Made by a program: the position numbers and the translations under genes. A stretch of 64,000 nucleotides of DNA from Haloarchaeobius amylolyticus (GTDB taxonomy: Archaea; Halobacteriota; Halobacteria; Halobacteriales; Natrialbaceae): positions 1 to 64,000 of the forward strand of contig NZ_JANHDH010000006.1 in the NCBI RefSeq assembly GCF_026616195.1, given 5' to 3'. The notes beneath the pieces were generated by a model. It saw nothing but the letters and a program-made list of their open reading frames with translations. It did no database searches and was not told the DNA's origin. Position 1 is the first letter of the stretch; each line of letters starts with the position of its first letter. This document shows, one piece after another, positions 14,499-23,536 of this stretch.

Positions 14499-16478
14499 AT
14501 GGAGTTAGAGGAAATCAACACTATCACAGTTCTTGGTGCAGGCAACATGGGCCACGGCATCGCGGAGGTCGCGGCCCTCGCAGGCTACGACGTCAACCTG
14601 CGTGACATCAACGACGAGCTCGTCCAGGACGGGTACGACAAGATCGAGTGGAGCCTGAACAAGCTCGCCGAGAAGGAGACCATCACGCAGGACGACGCCG
14701 ACGCCGCCATCGACCGCGTGACACCCATCGTCGACCTCGAGGAGGCGGTCCAGGACACGGACTTCGTCATCGAGGCCATCGTCGAGCGCATGGACATCAA
14801 GAAGGACGTCTGGGGCGAGGTCGACGAGCACGCCCCCGACCACGCCGTCTTCGCGACGAACACCTCCAGCCTCTCCATCTCGGAGATCGCGACCGCGACC
14901 GACCGCGCCGACCAGTTCTGCGGCATGCACTTCTTCAACCCGCCGGTGCGCATGGACCTCGTCGAGGTCATCTCCGGCGCGGAGACGAGCGACGAGACGA
15001 TGGACGTCACCGAGGACCTCGCCGAGGCGATGGGCAAGACGCCCGTCCGCGTCCGCAAGGACGTCCCCGGCTTCATCGTCAACCGCATCCTCGTCCCCCT
15101 GATGAACGAGGCCGCGTGGCTCGTCCACGACGACGTGGCGACCATCGAGGAGGTCGACTCCACGACGAAGTTCGACATCGGCCTCCCGATGGGGAGCTTC
15201 GAACTCGCCGACTACGTCGGCATCGACGTCGGCCACCACGTCCTCGACTACATGCACGACGAGCTCGGCGACAAGTACGAGCCGTGTCCGCTCCTCGTCG
15301 AGAAGGTCGAGGAGGAGAACCTCGGCCAGAAGACCGGCAAGGGCTTCTACGACTACGAGGACGGCGACGGCGCCGACATCCCGATGGACGAGCACAGCGC
15401 GGTCGTCAAGGAGCGCCTGCTCGCGTCGATGGCCAACGAGGTCAGCTACCTCATCGGTGACGACGTGGCCTCCGCGGACGAGATCGACGAGGCCGTCAAG
15501 CTCGGCGGGCGCTTCCCGAAGGGCCCGGCCAAGATGGCCGACGAGTACGGCCTCAACAAGCTCCTCTCCGCCCTGAAGTCGGCCTACGACGAGACCGAGC
15601 ACGCCCGCTACGAGCCCGACGAGCACTTCGAGGGCTTCGTCGAGCAGGGCGGCTTCCGCGGCGGCGCGGGTGCGGAGGCCGACGAGGGCGTAGACTTCGA
15701 CACGCTCAACATCCACTACCCCGGCGACATGGTCGGCCACATCGAGCTCAACCGGCCCCAGCAGATGAACTCCATCTCGCTGGAGCTCATCGAGGAACTC
15801 GACGACGCGCTCGACCTGCTCGAGGACGACGACGACGTGCGCGCCATCCTCATGACCGGCGCGGGCGGCAAGGCGTTCTCCGCCGGTGCCGACTTCATGA
15901 GCATCGCAGGCGGCGGCGCGGACCCGCTGGGTGCGGTCGAACTCTCGAAGTACGGCCAGGAGACCTTCGGCCGCCTCGGGACGACCGAGATGCCGGTCGT
16001 GGCCGCCATCGACGGCTACTGTCTCGGCGGCGGCATGGAGCTGGCGACCTGCGCCGACATGCGCATCGCGACGACCCGCTCGAACTTCGGCCAGCCCGAG
16101 TTCGACCTCGGGCTGCTCCCCGGCTGGGGCGGCACCCAGCGCCTCCAGCGCATCGTCGGCATGGGCCGCGCGAAGGAGATCATCTTCACGACGGACCACT
16201 TCGACGCCGAGACGATGCACGACTTCGGCTTCGTGAACGAGGTCGTCGAGCCCGGTGAGTTCGAGGAGAAGGCCCACGAACTCGCCGCCAAGCTCGCCGG
16301 TGGCCCGCCCATCGCCATGCGCTACACGAAGCGCGCGATGGCCAAGGGCTGGGACGACACCGACGCCGGCCTCGAGATCGAGAGCATGGGCTTCGGCCAC
16401 GTCGTCGGCACCGAGGACGTCCACGAGGGCATCAACGCGTTCTTCGGCGACGACGACCCCGAGTTCGAAGGCAAGTAA
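14499..16478 (+). CDS. Fused 3-hydroxyacyl-CoA dehydrogenase / enoyl-CoA hydratase
   Basis: This 659-residue bifunctional beta-oxidation enzyme has its domains in the order dehydrogenase then hydratase, the reverse of bacterial FadB. Residues 1-290 hold the NAD-binding motif VLGAGNMGHGIAEVAALAG and the active-site segment GMHFFNPPVRMDLVEV. Residues 295-390 are the C-terminal dehydrogenase domain. Residues about 400-659 are a crotonase fold with AFSAGADF, GYCLGGGMELATCADMRIA and LGLLPGWGGTQRL, including the catalytic glutamate region. The ATG at 14499 is chosen over a TTG ten codons upstream. It is divergent from the acyl-CoA dehydrogenase gene and probably co-regulated with it. Confidence 0.95.
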   Translation: MELEEINTITVLGAGNMGHGIAEVAALAGYDVNLRDINDELVQDGYDKIEWSLNKLAEKETITQDDADAAIDRVTPIVDLEEAVQDTDFVIEAIVERMDIKKDVWGEVDEHAPDHAVFATNTSSLSISEIATATDRADQFCGMHFFNPPVRMDLVEVISGAETSDETMDVTEDLAEAMGKTPVRVRKDVPGFIVNRILVPLMNEAAWLVHDDVATIEEVDSTTKFDIGLPMGSFELADYVGIDVGHHVLDYMHDELGDKYEPCPLLVEKVEEENLGQKTGKGFYDYEDGDGADIPMDEHSAVVKERLLASMANEVSYLIGDDVASADEIDEAVKLGGRFPKGPAKMADEYGLNKLLSALKSAYDETEHARYEPDEHFEGFVEQGGFRGGAGAEADEGVDFDTLNIHYPGDMVGHIELNRPQQMNSISLELIEELDDALDLLEDDDDVRAILMTGAGGKAFSAGADFMSIAGGGADPLGAVELSKYGQETFGRLGTTEMPVVAAIDGYCLGGGMELATCADMRIATTRSNFGQPEFDLGLLPGWGGTQRLQRIVGMGRAKEIIFTTDHFDAETMHDFGFVNEVVEPGEFEEKAHELAAKLAGGPPIAMRYTKRAMAKGWDDTDAGLEIESMGFGHVVGTEDVHEGINAFFGDDDPEFEGK

Positions 16479-16564
16479 GCCGCCGGTCGGTTTCGAGTTC
16501 TCTTCTTTCGCGCGAGTGTGCCGCCACAGACAGGACTTTGTCGACCCGGTCCCGAGCCCCGGGT

Positions 16565-16990
16565 ATGTACACCGGGAAGACGGAGCAACCGTGCTGTCTC
16601 TGCGACAACCCGGACACCGCGACCCGCATCGACCTCCCGCCGCGGGCCGTCCCCGAGATGAAGCATTCGGGTCCCATCGCGTGGCGTGACATCGTCGGCG
16701 AGGTCTCCATCCACTTCTGTGCCGACGACTGGGAGCTGGTGCGCGACCTCGTCCTGGACATGGGGATGAGCCCGCTCGGGCGGTGCAACGTCGCCCGTGC
16801 CTCGTTCGACCTCCGCGAGGACTTCGAGGCGCTGTTGAACGACATCCGGGACGAGCCCGACCACGGCCCCGTCGAGCAGCGCATGCTCGAGGAGAGCGAG
16901 GCCGTCCTCGACGACGAGGATGCGACCGACCGGGCGCGCGTCGAGGCCCGGCTCGTCCGGTGGACGCTCGCCGACCGCCTACCCAGTTAG
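16565..16990 (+). CDS. Conserved haloarchaeal protein with N-terminal CxxC pair
   Basis: This 141-residue acidic protein of unknown function starts MYTGKTEQPCCLCDNPDT; the CCLC cluster and a later VSIHFCADDWE suggest a metal site or disulfide. The middle (WELVRDLVLDMGMSPLGRC) is predicted helical, followed by a helical acidic C-terminus. It lies 38 bases before a DICT-domain gene on the same strand, so the two may be co-transcribed. No function is assigned. Confidence 0.6.
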   Translation: MYTGKTEQPCCLCDNPDTATRIDLPPRAVPEMKHSGPIAWRDIVGEVSIHFCADDWELVRDLVLDMGMSPLGRCNVARASFDLREDFEALLNDIRDEPDHGPVEQRMLEESEAVLDDEDATDRARVEARLVRWTLADRLPS

Positions 16991-17028
16991 GGAGAACGGG
17001 CATCCTGTCTGGGGTAGTTCCTGCGCAC

Positions 17029-17757
17029 ATGACACTCCTCGACATCGTCGACCGGGTGCGTCAGCGCGAGAAGACGCTGACGCTCTTCAACCTGCCACCC
17101 GGGTCCTCGCTGGACACCCGGCTCGCGTCGTTCTTCGCCGACCAGAACGTCCGCGTCGAGGTCGACGACACCTCGGCTGAGGCACCGTGCTTCGCCACGC
17201 TGACCGACCCCGACACCCTCTACGCGGCGGTCGACGCGAGCGACCTGCTCGACCTGCTGGACGGCCCGGCGGCCGGCCCGGACGACCTCGGCATCGACGA
17301 TTCGGCCCACGCCGCCCTCCTCGCGCCGCTCAAGGAGACGACGTTCACCAGCTACGACCACGAGAACCTGATGCAGGTCACCCGCGAGATCGAGGACCGC
17401 GCGTTCCGCGTCGGCGAGGGGACGCTCTCGGCGGGCTTCCAGCAGCTCTCGAACTTCGACCACCAGACCGACGTCTACCGACGCCTCGCGACGACCGACC
17501 TCGACCTGCACGTCTTCGGCGAGCCCGACGGCCACGAGGACGTCGAGGGCGTGACGGCCCACGGCCTCGACACCGAGGAGATCCGCAAGACGTGGTTCGT
17601 GGTGTTCGACGGCGGCGGCCGCGACGAACTGAAGAGCGCCCTGCTGGCGGTCGACCGCGGCAACGGCACGTTCTTCGGCACGTGGTCGTACGACCCGGCG
17701 CTCGTCGACGAGGTGTCCGAGTACCTCCTCGCCCACACCGACCACGTCACGCCCTGA
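17029..17757 (+). CDS. DICT-type sensory domain protein
   Basis: This is a 242-residue protein. The region around residues 100-170 has the DICT signature: FTSYDHENLMQVTREIEDRA, then FRVGEGTLSAGFQQLSNF, then VYRRLATTDLDLHVFGEPDG. DICT domains are small-ligand or signal sensors associated with two-component and cyclic-dinucleotide proteins in bacteria and occur as stand-alone proteins in haloarchaea. There is no output domain, so it may act as a partner protein. A HalX response regulator gene follows about 130 bases downstream on the same strand with its own promoter. Confidence 0.8.
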   Translation: MTLLDIVDRVRQREKTLTLFNLPPGSSLDTRLASFFADQNVRVEVDDTSAEAPCFATLTDPDTLYAAVDASDLLDLLDGPAAGPDDLGIDDSAHAALLAPLKETTFTSYDHENLMQVTREIEDRAFRVGEGTLSAGFQQLSNFDHQTDVYRRLATTDLDLHVFGEPDGHEDVEGVTAHGLDTEEIRKTWFVVFDGGGRDELKSALLAVDRGNGTFFGTWSYDPALVDEVSEYLLAHTDHVTP

Positions 17758-17856
17758 CTTCTCGGCTCGACAGGACGACGGTACGGCCGGCGAACCCACA
17801 GACGGGAGTGTATACAATCTGCGAACATACCAGAATAAAGAGGGGTGGGCGCGGCA

Positions 17857-17862
17857 TTTATC
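17857..17862 (+). promoter_or_regulatory. Promoter box of the HalX response regulator
   Basis: TTTATC lies 25-30 bases before the GTG at 17887. This supports a leaderless start at that GTG rather than at the more upstream GTG at 17845. Confidence 0.5.
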
Positions 17863-17886
17863 AACCATAGCCTCCATGGGTCGCAT

Positions 17887-18492
17887 GTGGCAGAAAACGA
17901 CGGTGAAGGGGCTGGAAGCTCATCGGACGGCCTCGAGGTGCTCGTCGTCGACGACGAGTCACGACTGGCGGACCTCTTCGCGGCGTGGCTCACGAGCGAG
18001 TACAACGTCGAAGCGGCGTACGACGGAGAGTCCGCACTCGAACTGATGGAAGAGTCGGTGGAGATCGTCCTGCTGGACCGCCGGATGCCCGGCCTCTCCG
18101 GCGACGAGGTGCTCGAACGTATCCGCGAGGAGGGCTACGACTGTCGCGTCGTGATGGTCACGGCCGTCGACCCGGACTTCGACATCATCGAGATGGGCTT
18201 CGACGACTACCTCGTCAAGCCCGTCTCGAAGGACGAACTGCTCGAAGTCGTCGAGAACGTCACCTCCCGGTCGGACTACGAGAGCGACATCCAGGAGTAC
18301 TACTCGCTCGTCTCGAAGAAGTCGCTGCTCGAATCCGAGAAGTCCGAGCGCGAACTCGAGGACAACGAGGAGTACGCCGAACTCTGCGCCCGCGTCGACG
18401 AACTCCGCGACAGGGTCGACGACGCGGTCTCCGGAATGCATGACCACGACGACTTCGTCGGGGCGTTTCAGGACCTTCCGGGCGGCAGTTAG
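17887..18492 (+). CDS. HalX-domain response regulator
   Basis: This is a protein of about 201 residues. Residues 18-135 form a receiver domain: the acidic pocket VVDDE, the phospho-acceptor aspartate in IVLLDRRMPGLSG (about D64), and YLVKPVSK with the conserved lysine. The rest is a HalX domain, a haloarchaeal helical coiled-coil output (EYYSLVSKKSLLESEKSERE). There is no classical DNA-binding domain. It starts with GTG at 17887. It ends tail-to-tail with a histidine kinase gene, overlapping by four bases. A paralogue with the same layout lies at 61639-62208. Confidence 0.9.
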   Translation: MAENDGEGAGSSSDGLEVLVVDDESRLADLFAAWLTSEYNVEAAYDGESALELMEESVEIVLLDRRMPGLSGDEVLERIREEGYDCRVVMVTAVDPDFDIIEMGFDDYLVKPVSKDELLEVVENVTSRSDYESDIQEYYSLVSKKSLLESEKSERELEDNEEYAELCARVDELRDRVDDAVSGMHDHDDFVGAFQDLPGGS

Positions 18493-20537
18493 GCCGGTTT
18501 CACGTCCGAGAACTCGAACCGAGCTCCCCCCTCCGCACTCTCGACCACCGTGGTCGTCCAGCCGTGAGCGCTCGCTACTTCTCGCACCACCCACAGCCCG
18601 ATACCGAGGCCCTCCTCCGACGTCGTGAACGCCGAGTCGAACGCGTTTTCCCGTATCTCCGCGGGCATCCCCTCGCCGTCGTCGGCGACGTAGAAGCCCG
18701 CCGGTCGGGTGATGTCCGGTTCCTCCGGTTGCTCCCCCTCGGGGAACTCGAACCCGCCGGTGCCGTCGATGGCCAGGTCGTCGCCTGCAACCGAGCCATC
18801 GCCACCGGTCGGTGACAGCAGGCCCACCTCGATGGCGACGGTCCTGCCGCCGTGTTCGACCGCGTTCCGGAACAGGTTCTCGAGCGCGCGCAGGAGCCGC
18901 GACCGGTCGACCGCGATGCGCATGGAGTCGGTGACCGCGAGCGTCGCCTCCTTCGTGTCGACGTTCGACCACGCCTCGCGGACGATGTCCTCGAGGTCGG
19001 TCGGCTCGGTCTCGGTGACGGTCTGTCCCTGCCGGGCGATGGCGAGCACGTCGGCGATGATGTCTTCCATGCGTGCGAGGCCGTCCTCGACGTGGCCGAT
19101 GTACTCCGCGACCGACTCGTCGGTCTGCTCTTCGACCAGGTCGAGGTAGCCCTGTGAGACCCCGAGGGGGTTGCGCAGGTCGTGACTGACGATGCTGGCG
19201 AAGGCGTCGAGGCGTTCGTTCTGGCGCTGGAGTTCCTGCTCGCGCTTCTTCCGTTCCGTGATGTCCCGGATGGCGCCGACGCTGCCGCGGAACTCGCCGT
19301 CCTCGAAGGGCAGGAGTGCGACCTGCACCTCGCCGGGGTAGGTCCGGCCGTCCTTGGTCTGGACGGTGACCTCCTGGGTCTCGCCCTCCATGCGGCGGTC
19401 ACGGACCATCCGGCGGATGCTCTCCGCCCCGGCCTCGACGGACTCGTCGTCGAGGATGATGGAGATGTGCTCGCCGAGCAGGCCCTCCCGCGAGTAGCCC
19501 GTCATCGACAGCATCGCGTCGTTGACCGTCATGAAGTGCCCGTCGGAGTCGAGCACGTACATCCCGTCGCCGACGGTCTCGACGAGCCGCTCGTACCGCC
19601 TGAGGACGCGCTCTTGCTGGTCGATGCGGCCGCGGATGGCGATGGTGTCGAGGACGTGCGAGACGCTGCTCGCGATCTCGCGGACGGCGCTCACCTCCAT
19701 CTCGTCGAACCCGTCGGAGTCGTTCGAGTAGACGCCGAGGATGCCGTACAGTTCGTCCTCGTACGCGAGCGGGGCGATGGCGACCGCGTTGCAGTCGCGC
19801 TCGGTGGCGGTCGCCCGCCACGGGACCGACGCCTCGTGGCCCGGGATGTCGTTGACGACCTGCAGCTCGCGGCTGCGCAGTGCCCGGTCGATGACCGACT
19901 GGCGGCCGGAGCGCCCGACCGGGAAGGTCATGCTGATGGGCCAGTCGCCGGTCTCGCTCGCGGCGACCCACGGGACGACCTGTCGCTCGCCGCGGTCGTA
20001 CTCGCCGACCCAGGCGAACTGGTACCGACCGCCGAGCGTGAGCTGCTCGCAGACCGCCTCCTCGATGTCCATCGGCGAGGAGGCGTCGACCAGCGACCGC
20101 TTCACGTCGCGGACGATGTCCTCGGGGCGACTGCCCCCCGGCGGGGAGCCGTCGCGGGGACTGCGGACCACCGAGTTGGCGACCCAGCCGGCGAAGGCGT
20201 CGTCGGAGCCGGCCGTCCCGATCTCGTCGAGGAAGTCGACGACCTCCATGACGGCGACGCCGTCCCCTCGCTGGGTGTGGTACTCGGAGAGGACGAGCAG
20301 GGGGAGGTCGGGGTGCCGTTCGCGCGTCGCCTGGAAGATGGCCGGGGAGTCCATCGCGGTCGTGTCGTCGGTGACGATGCAGTCGAGCGAGCCGTCGTCG
20401 AGGTGGTCGATGATACCGTCGAAGCCCGCCGCCGTCAGCACGTCGACGTTGGGGTAGGACCACTCCAGCGGGGCTGCGAGACGCTGGCGCAACTCGGCGT
20501 CGTTACTGATGACGAGGACGGTGTTCGTTGTGCTCAT
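18489..20537 (-). CDS. Sensor histidine kinase with receiver-like, GAF and PAS domains
   Basis: This 682-residue soluble kinase has four parts. Residues 1-120 are a receiver-like domain (VLVISNDAELRQRL). Residues about 150-315 are a GAF domain of the bacterio-opsin activator type (FAWVGEYDRGERQVVPWVA). Residues about 320-440 are a PAS domain (GDGMYVLDSDGHFMTVNDAM). Residues about 440-682 form the kinase core: H-box IVSHDLRNPL with H452, N-box ENLFRNAVEHGG, G1 DDGEGMP and G2 LGIGLWVV. All catalytic motifs are intact. It has no membrane segments, so it probably senses a cytoplasmic cue. It converges on a HalX regulator gene, its likely partner. TTTATCC at 20629-20634 gives a leader of about 70 bases. 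Confidence 0.92.
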   Translation of the reverse strand: MSTTNTVLVISNDAELRQRLAAPLEWSYPNVDVLTAAGFDGIIDHLDDGSLDCIVTDDTTAMDSPAIFQATRERHPDLPLLVLSEYHTQRGDGVAVMEVVDFLDEIGTAGSDDAFAGWVANSVVRSPRDGSPPGGSRPEDIVRDVKRSLVDASSPMDIEEAVCEQLTLGGRYQFAWVGEYDRGERQVVPWVAASETGDWPISMTFPVGRSGRQSVIDRALRSRELQVVNDIPGHEASVPWRATATERDCNAVAIAPLAYEDELYGILGVYSNDSDGFDEMEVSAVREIASSVSHVLDTIAIRGRIDQQERVLRRYERLVETVGDGMYVLDSDGHFMTVNDAMLSMTGYSREGLLGEHISIILDDESVEAGAESIRRMVRDRRMEGETQEVTVQTKDGRTYPGEVQVALLPFEDGEFRGSVGAIRDITERKKREQELQRQNERLDAFASIVSHDLRNPLGVSQGYLDLVEEQTDESVAEYIGHVEDGLARMEDIIADVLAIARQGQTVTETEPTDLEDIVREAWSNVDTKEATLAVTDSMRIAVDRSRLLRALENLFRNAVEHGGRTVAIEVGLLSPTGGDGSVAGDDLAIDGTGGFEFPEGEQPEEPDITRPAGFYVADDGEGMPAEIRENAFDSAFTTSEEGLGIGLWVVREVASAHGWTTTVVESAEGGARFEFSDVKPA

Positions 20538-20681
20538 CGACTGCGGTACACCTCGGCACGGACCGACGACTGTTCAGAGTATCCCCACGCGGACATCGAG
20601 AGTGTTGTCGCAGATGTTCGCTGGTTCGGATAAAGACGCTTGTGGTTAGCGGGGTCTGCGCCGGTGAGTCGGCCGCCGTGG

Positions 20682-21830
20682 TCAGGCCTGGCGGTAGACG
20701 AGGTTGCGCTGGATGGCGTTGGCGCCCTCGTAGATGACCGGGATGCGCACGTCGCGGTAGACCCGGGCGATGCGACGCTCGTCGAGGACGGACCGGCCGC
20801 CGTGGAGTTGCATGCCCTTCTCGGCGTTGTGGGTCGCCGTCTCGGTCGCCTTCGTCTTGGCCATCGCCGCCCAGTAGCCCGCGTTCTGGCCGGACTCGAC
20901 CTTCTCGCAGGCCCGCCAGGTGAGCGACCGCGCGGACTCGAACTCGATGAGCATGTCGGCGAGGTCGTGCTGGACCGACTGGAAGTCGCTGACCTTGCGC
21001 CCGAACTCCTCGCGGTCGTGGACGAAGTCCCACGCCTCCTCGATGGCGGCCGCGGCGAGGCCGAGGCCGTGGCCGGCGACGACGACCCGACCGTGGTTGA
21101 AGAACTCGGCGAGCATCATGAAGCCGTTGCCCTCGTAGCCGATGAGGTTCTCCTCGGGGATGCGGCAGTCGTCGAAGGTGATGTGGGCCTGCTTGGACGC
21201 CCGGAAGCCCATCTTCTCGGGGATGTGCTCGGCCTCGTACCCGTCGGTGTCGGTCGGGACGATGAACATCGAGTGGTTCCCGTAGCGGTTGTCCGGGTTG
21301 TCACCGGTCCGGGCGTAGACGGTCACCCAGTCGGCCTCGACGCCGTTGCCGATCCAGTACTTCTCGCCGTTGAGGACGTACTCGTCGCCCTCTTTCTCGG
21401 CGGTGGTCTGCATGCCGGCGAGGTCGCTCCCCGTCTCGGGTTCGGAGACCGCGAGCCCCGAGAGCTGTTCGCCCTCCGCGACCGGTCGGATGTACTGCTC
21501 TTTCTGCTCCTCGTTGCCGTACTCGTAGGTTATCTCGCAGCCGAAGCTCGCCAGCTGGAGCGTGAGCGCGATGCCGGCGTCGGCGCGGTAGAACTCCTCG
21601 GTGATGGCGAGGATCTGCGGGAGCGAGAGGCCGCGGCCGCCGTACTCCTCGGGGATGTCCTGGGCGACCAGCCCCGCCTCCTGCCCGGCCTCGAGGATGT
21701 CGGTCGGGTACTCGCCCGACTGGAAGTACTCCTGGGCGTTGGGTTCGATGTGCTCGGCCGCGAACTCGCGGGCTTCCTGCTTGATGTCGAGCGCGTCCTC
21801 GGGGACGATGGAGTCGTCGAGAAGGTCCAT
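20682..21830 (-). CDS. Acyl-CoA dehydrogenase
   Basis: This 382-residue enzyme is a second, distinct copy in the window. The FAD-binding segment SGLAVSEPETGSDLAGMQTT and the C-terminal VIYEGANAIQRNLVYRQA (catalytic-glutamate region) are present. The sequence differs clearly from the copy at 13231, so substrate range probably differs. A TATATG box lies about 23-29 bases upstream of the ATG at 21830, favouring a leaderless transcript from this start. Confidence 0.93.
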   Translation of the reverse strand: MDLLDDSIVPEDALDIKQEAREFAAEHIEPNAQEYFQSGEYPTDILEAGQEAGLVAQDIPEEYGGRGLSLPQILAITEEFYRADAGIALTLQLASFGCEITYEYGNEEQKEQYIRPVAEGEQLSGLAVSEPETGSDLAGMQTTAEKEGDEYVLNGEKYWIGNGVEADWVTVYARTGDNPDNRYGNHSMFIVPTDTDGYEAEHIPEKMGFRASKQAHITFDDCRIPEENLIGYEGNGFMMLAEFFNHGRVVVAGHGLGLAAAAIEEAWDFVHDREEFGRKVSDFQSVQHDLADMLIEFESARSLTWRACEKVESGQNAGYWAAMAKTKATETATHNAEKGMQLHGGRSVLDERRIARVYRDVRIPVIYEGANAIQRNLVYRQA

Positions 21831-21909
21831 GGTCCGGCTTCGACCCGTGGGCCCATATACCGTTTGGCGAGGTGAACGACTGGCCGCTTTCGTCAGCCTG
21901 TGGGCCCCC

Positions 21910-23451
21910 TCAGAGGCCCCGCCGGGTCCGGCGCACCTGGTAGGCCGTCCCGTCGAAGACGAACCGCCGGCGCCGGGCCCGTTCGAGGCCGACGGCGCCG
22001 AGGGCGCGCTGGACGACCCGGGGCGACGTCTGGAGGTACACCGCCGAGAGCGAGTCGTCCGCGCGCAGGTACGTGAGCGTGTTCCGCAGCCCGTCGAGTT
22101 GCATGACCTGCTCCAGGATGAGCGTCTCGTCGGGACGGTCGCCGGTGTCTCCGACGCGTGTACACTCGAGGAGCGGGTCGTCGGGGCGACGGCGCCGGGA
22201 CAGCACGAGGTACGTCTCGCCGTCGCGGTCGGTGTCCTCGACGTGGTTCGTGGGGGTGAGGTCGGCGTCGCCGCCGGCGAGAGACAGCAGCGCCGCGAGG
22301 CAGGTGGACCCCCTCTCGCGCTCGACCTTCCCGAATCGGACGGCGTAGGTCCCCGGTCGTAGCCCCGGCAGCCCCAGTGTCCCCGACCCCGTCCCGAGGA
22401 CGCCGGCATCGGCACCGAGCGCGAGGGTCCGGGTCGCGGGCCACCCCGGCGTGAGGGGGTCGTACTGCCGTGTGACGCCGGCGGGCGGCCTGATGGGCAC
22501 CCAGCGCTCGTCCTGCCGCCGGTACAGCTGGAGCCGCGTCGGCCTGACCGTGCCCTCGCCGTAGCGCTGCAGCGTCACGTCGACCGTCTCCGGCAGCTCG
22601 ATGCGCTCCTGGGCCGGCGCGAGGAACGCCTCGGCCCCGGCCTCGCGAGCCTGGTGGAACCACGCGGCCGAACAGTCCGGCAGGGACGGGACGAGGCCGC
22701 CGGGGAAGGGGTTCGCGTCGCCGGCGAAGACCGACTCGCGTGCCTGGGCTTGCTCCGGGTTCCACACGGAGATGCCGAACGAGAGGTTCGGGACGGCCGA
22801 CTCGAAGCGGTAGACGCCCGGCTGGAGGCAGGTGTCGCTCCCGGGGTCGGTCAGGACCAGATACTCGCGCCCGACCGTCTGGTCGCTCTCGATGGTCACC
22901 TCGATACCGTCCACGTCGGTCGGTATCGCGTCCGTCGCCAGCCAGCAGCCGTCCTCGGGGTCGGCGGGGCGGACCGACGCGAAGCGCTCGTCGCGCAGGG
23001 GGACGAGTACCAGTTGCGGGCGCTCGACCATCGTGTCGGCGTCGCTCAGGTCGTCCCCGGGCCGACGGCCGACCAGCCCGTCGAAGGGCACCAGCCCCGG
23101 GAACTGGAACTCGCCCCCGCTCGGGAAGGTGTTCGTCACGCCGACCCAGAGCCGCGGCGGGGTCCCCGTCGAGCCGTCGCCGGTGAACCCGACGGTCGCG
23201 GAGAGACCGTCCTGCCCGTCGGTGACGTCGCCGACGGCCAGCCGCCGTGGCGGTCCCTCGACGAGCGAGAAGGCCGTCTGCGACGGCTCCGTCGGTGGTG
23301 ACGCGGAGACCTGCGGCTCCCGCTCGGTCGCCGTCGTCTCGACGCGGAACGGCTCCCGGGTCTGGCGGTCAACCACCTCCCCCAGTCCGTTGCACCCCGC
23401 GAGCGCGGACAGCGACCCGGTGAGCCCGGCGAGGAGCGCGCGTCGCTTCAC
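21910..23451 (-). CDS. Tat lipoprotein of unknown function, tandem family copy 1
   Basis: This 513-residue exported protein starts with GTG. The N-terminus MKRRALLAGLTGSLSALAGC has a twin arginine, a short hydrophobic stretch and a lipobox ending at C20, so it is a Tat-exported, lipid-anchored protein. The mature part has three repeated themes shared with its three neighbours: RLWVGVTN, a CW...CLQPGVYRF pair, LPDCSAAWFH, and a C-terminal helix LILEQVMQLDGLRNTL. Four cysteines in the mature part match copies 2 and 3; a fifth (LLECTR) is unique. It is the last gene of the tandem set. No known domain is recognised. Confidence 0.85.
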   Translation of the reverse strand: MKRRALLAGLTGSLSALAGCNGLGEVVDRQTREPFRVETTATEREPQVSASPPTEPSQTAFSLVEGPPRRLAVGDVTDGQDGLSATVGFTGDGSTGTPPRLWVGVTNTFPSGGEFQFPGLVPFDGLVGRRPGDDLSDADTMVERPQLVLVPLRDERFASVRPADPEDGCWLATDAIPTDVDGIEVTIESDQTVGREYLVLTDPGSDTCLQPGVYRFESAVPNLSFGISVWNPEQAQARESVFAGDANPFPGGLVPSLPDCSAAWFHQAREAGAEAFLAPAQERIELPETVDVTLQRYGEGTVRPTRLQLYRRQDERWVPIRPPAGVTRQYDPLTPGWPATRTLALGADAGVLGTGSGTLGLPGLRPGTYAVRFGKVERERGSTCLAALLSLAGGDADLTPTNHVEDTDRDGETYLVLSRRRRPDDPLLECTRVGDTGDRPDETLILEQVMQLDGLRNTLTYLRADDSLSAVYLQTSPRVVQRALGAVGLERARRRRFVFDGTAYQVRRTRRGL

Positions 23452-23536
23452 GGTTCGTCCCTACTTCGGGCCGGCGAGACTACTGTCTTCGGGAGGCGGG
23501 TATCCACGATGCGGGGGCGCTACAGGGGCCGAGAAC

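Noticed and set aside
14505-17045. Minus-strand open frame of 846 codons
   Set aside because: It is antisense to the fused HBD/ECH gene, which has complete catalytic motifs. The antisense product has no recognisable motif.
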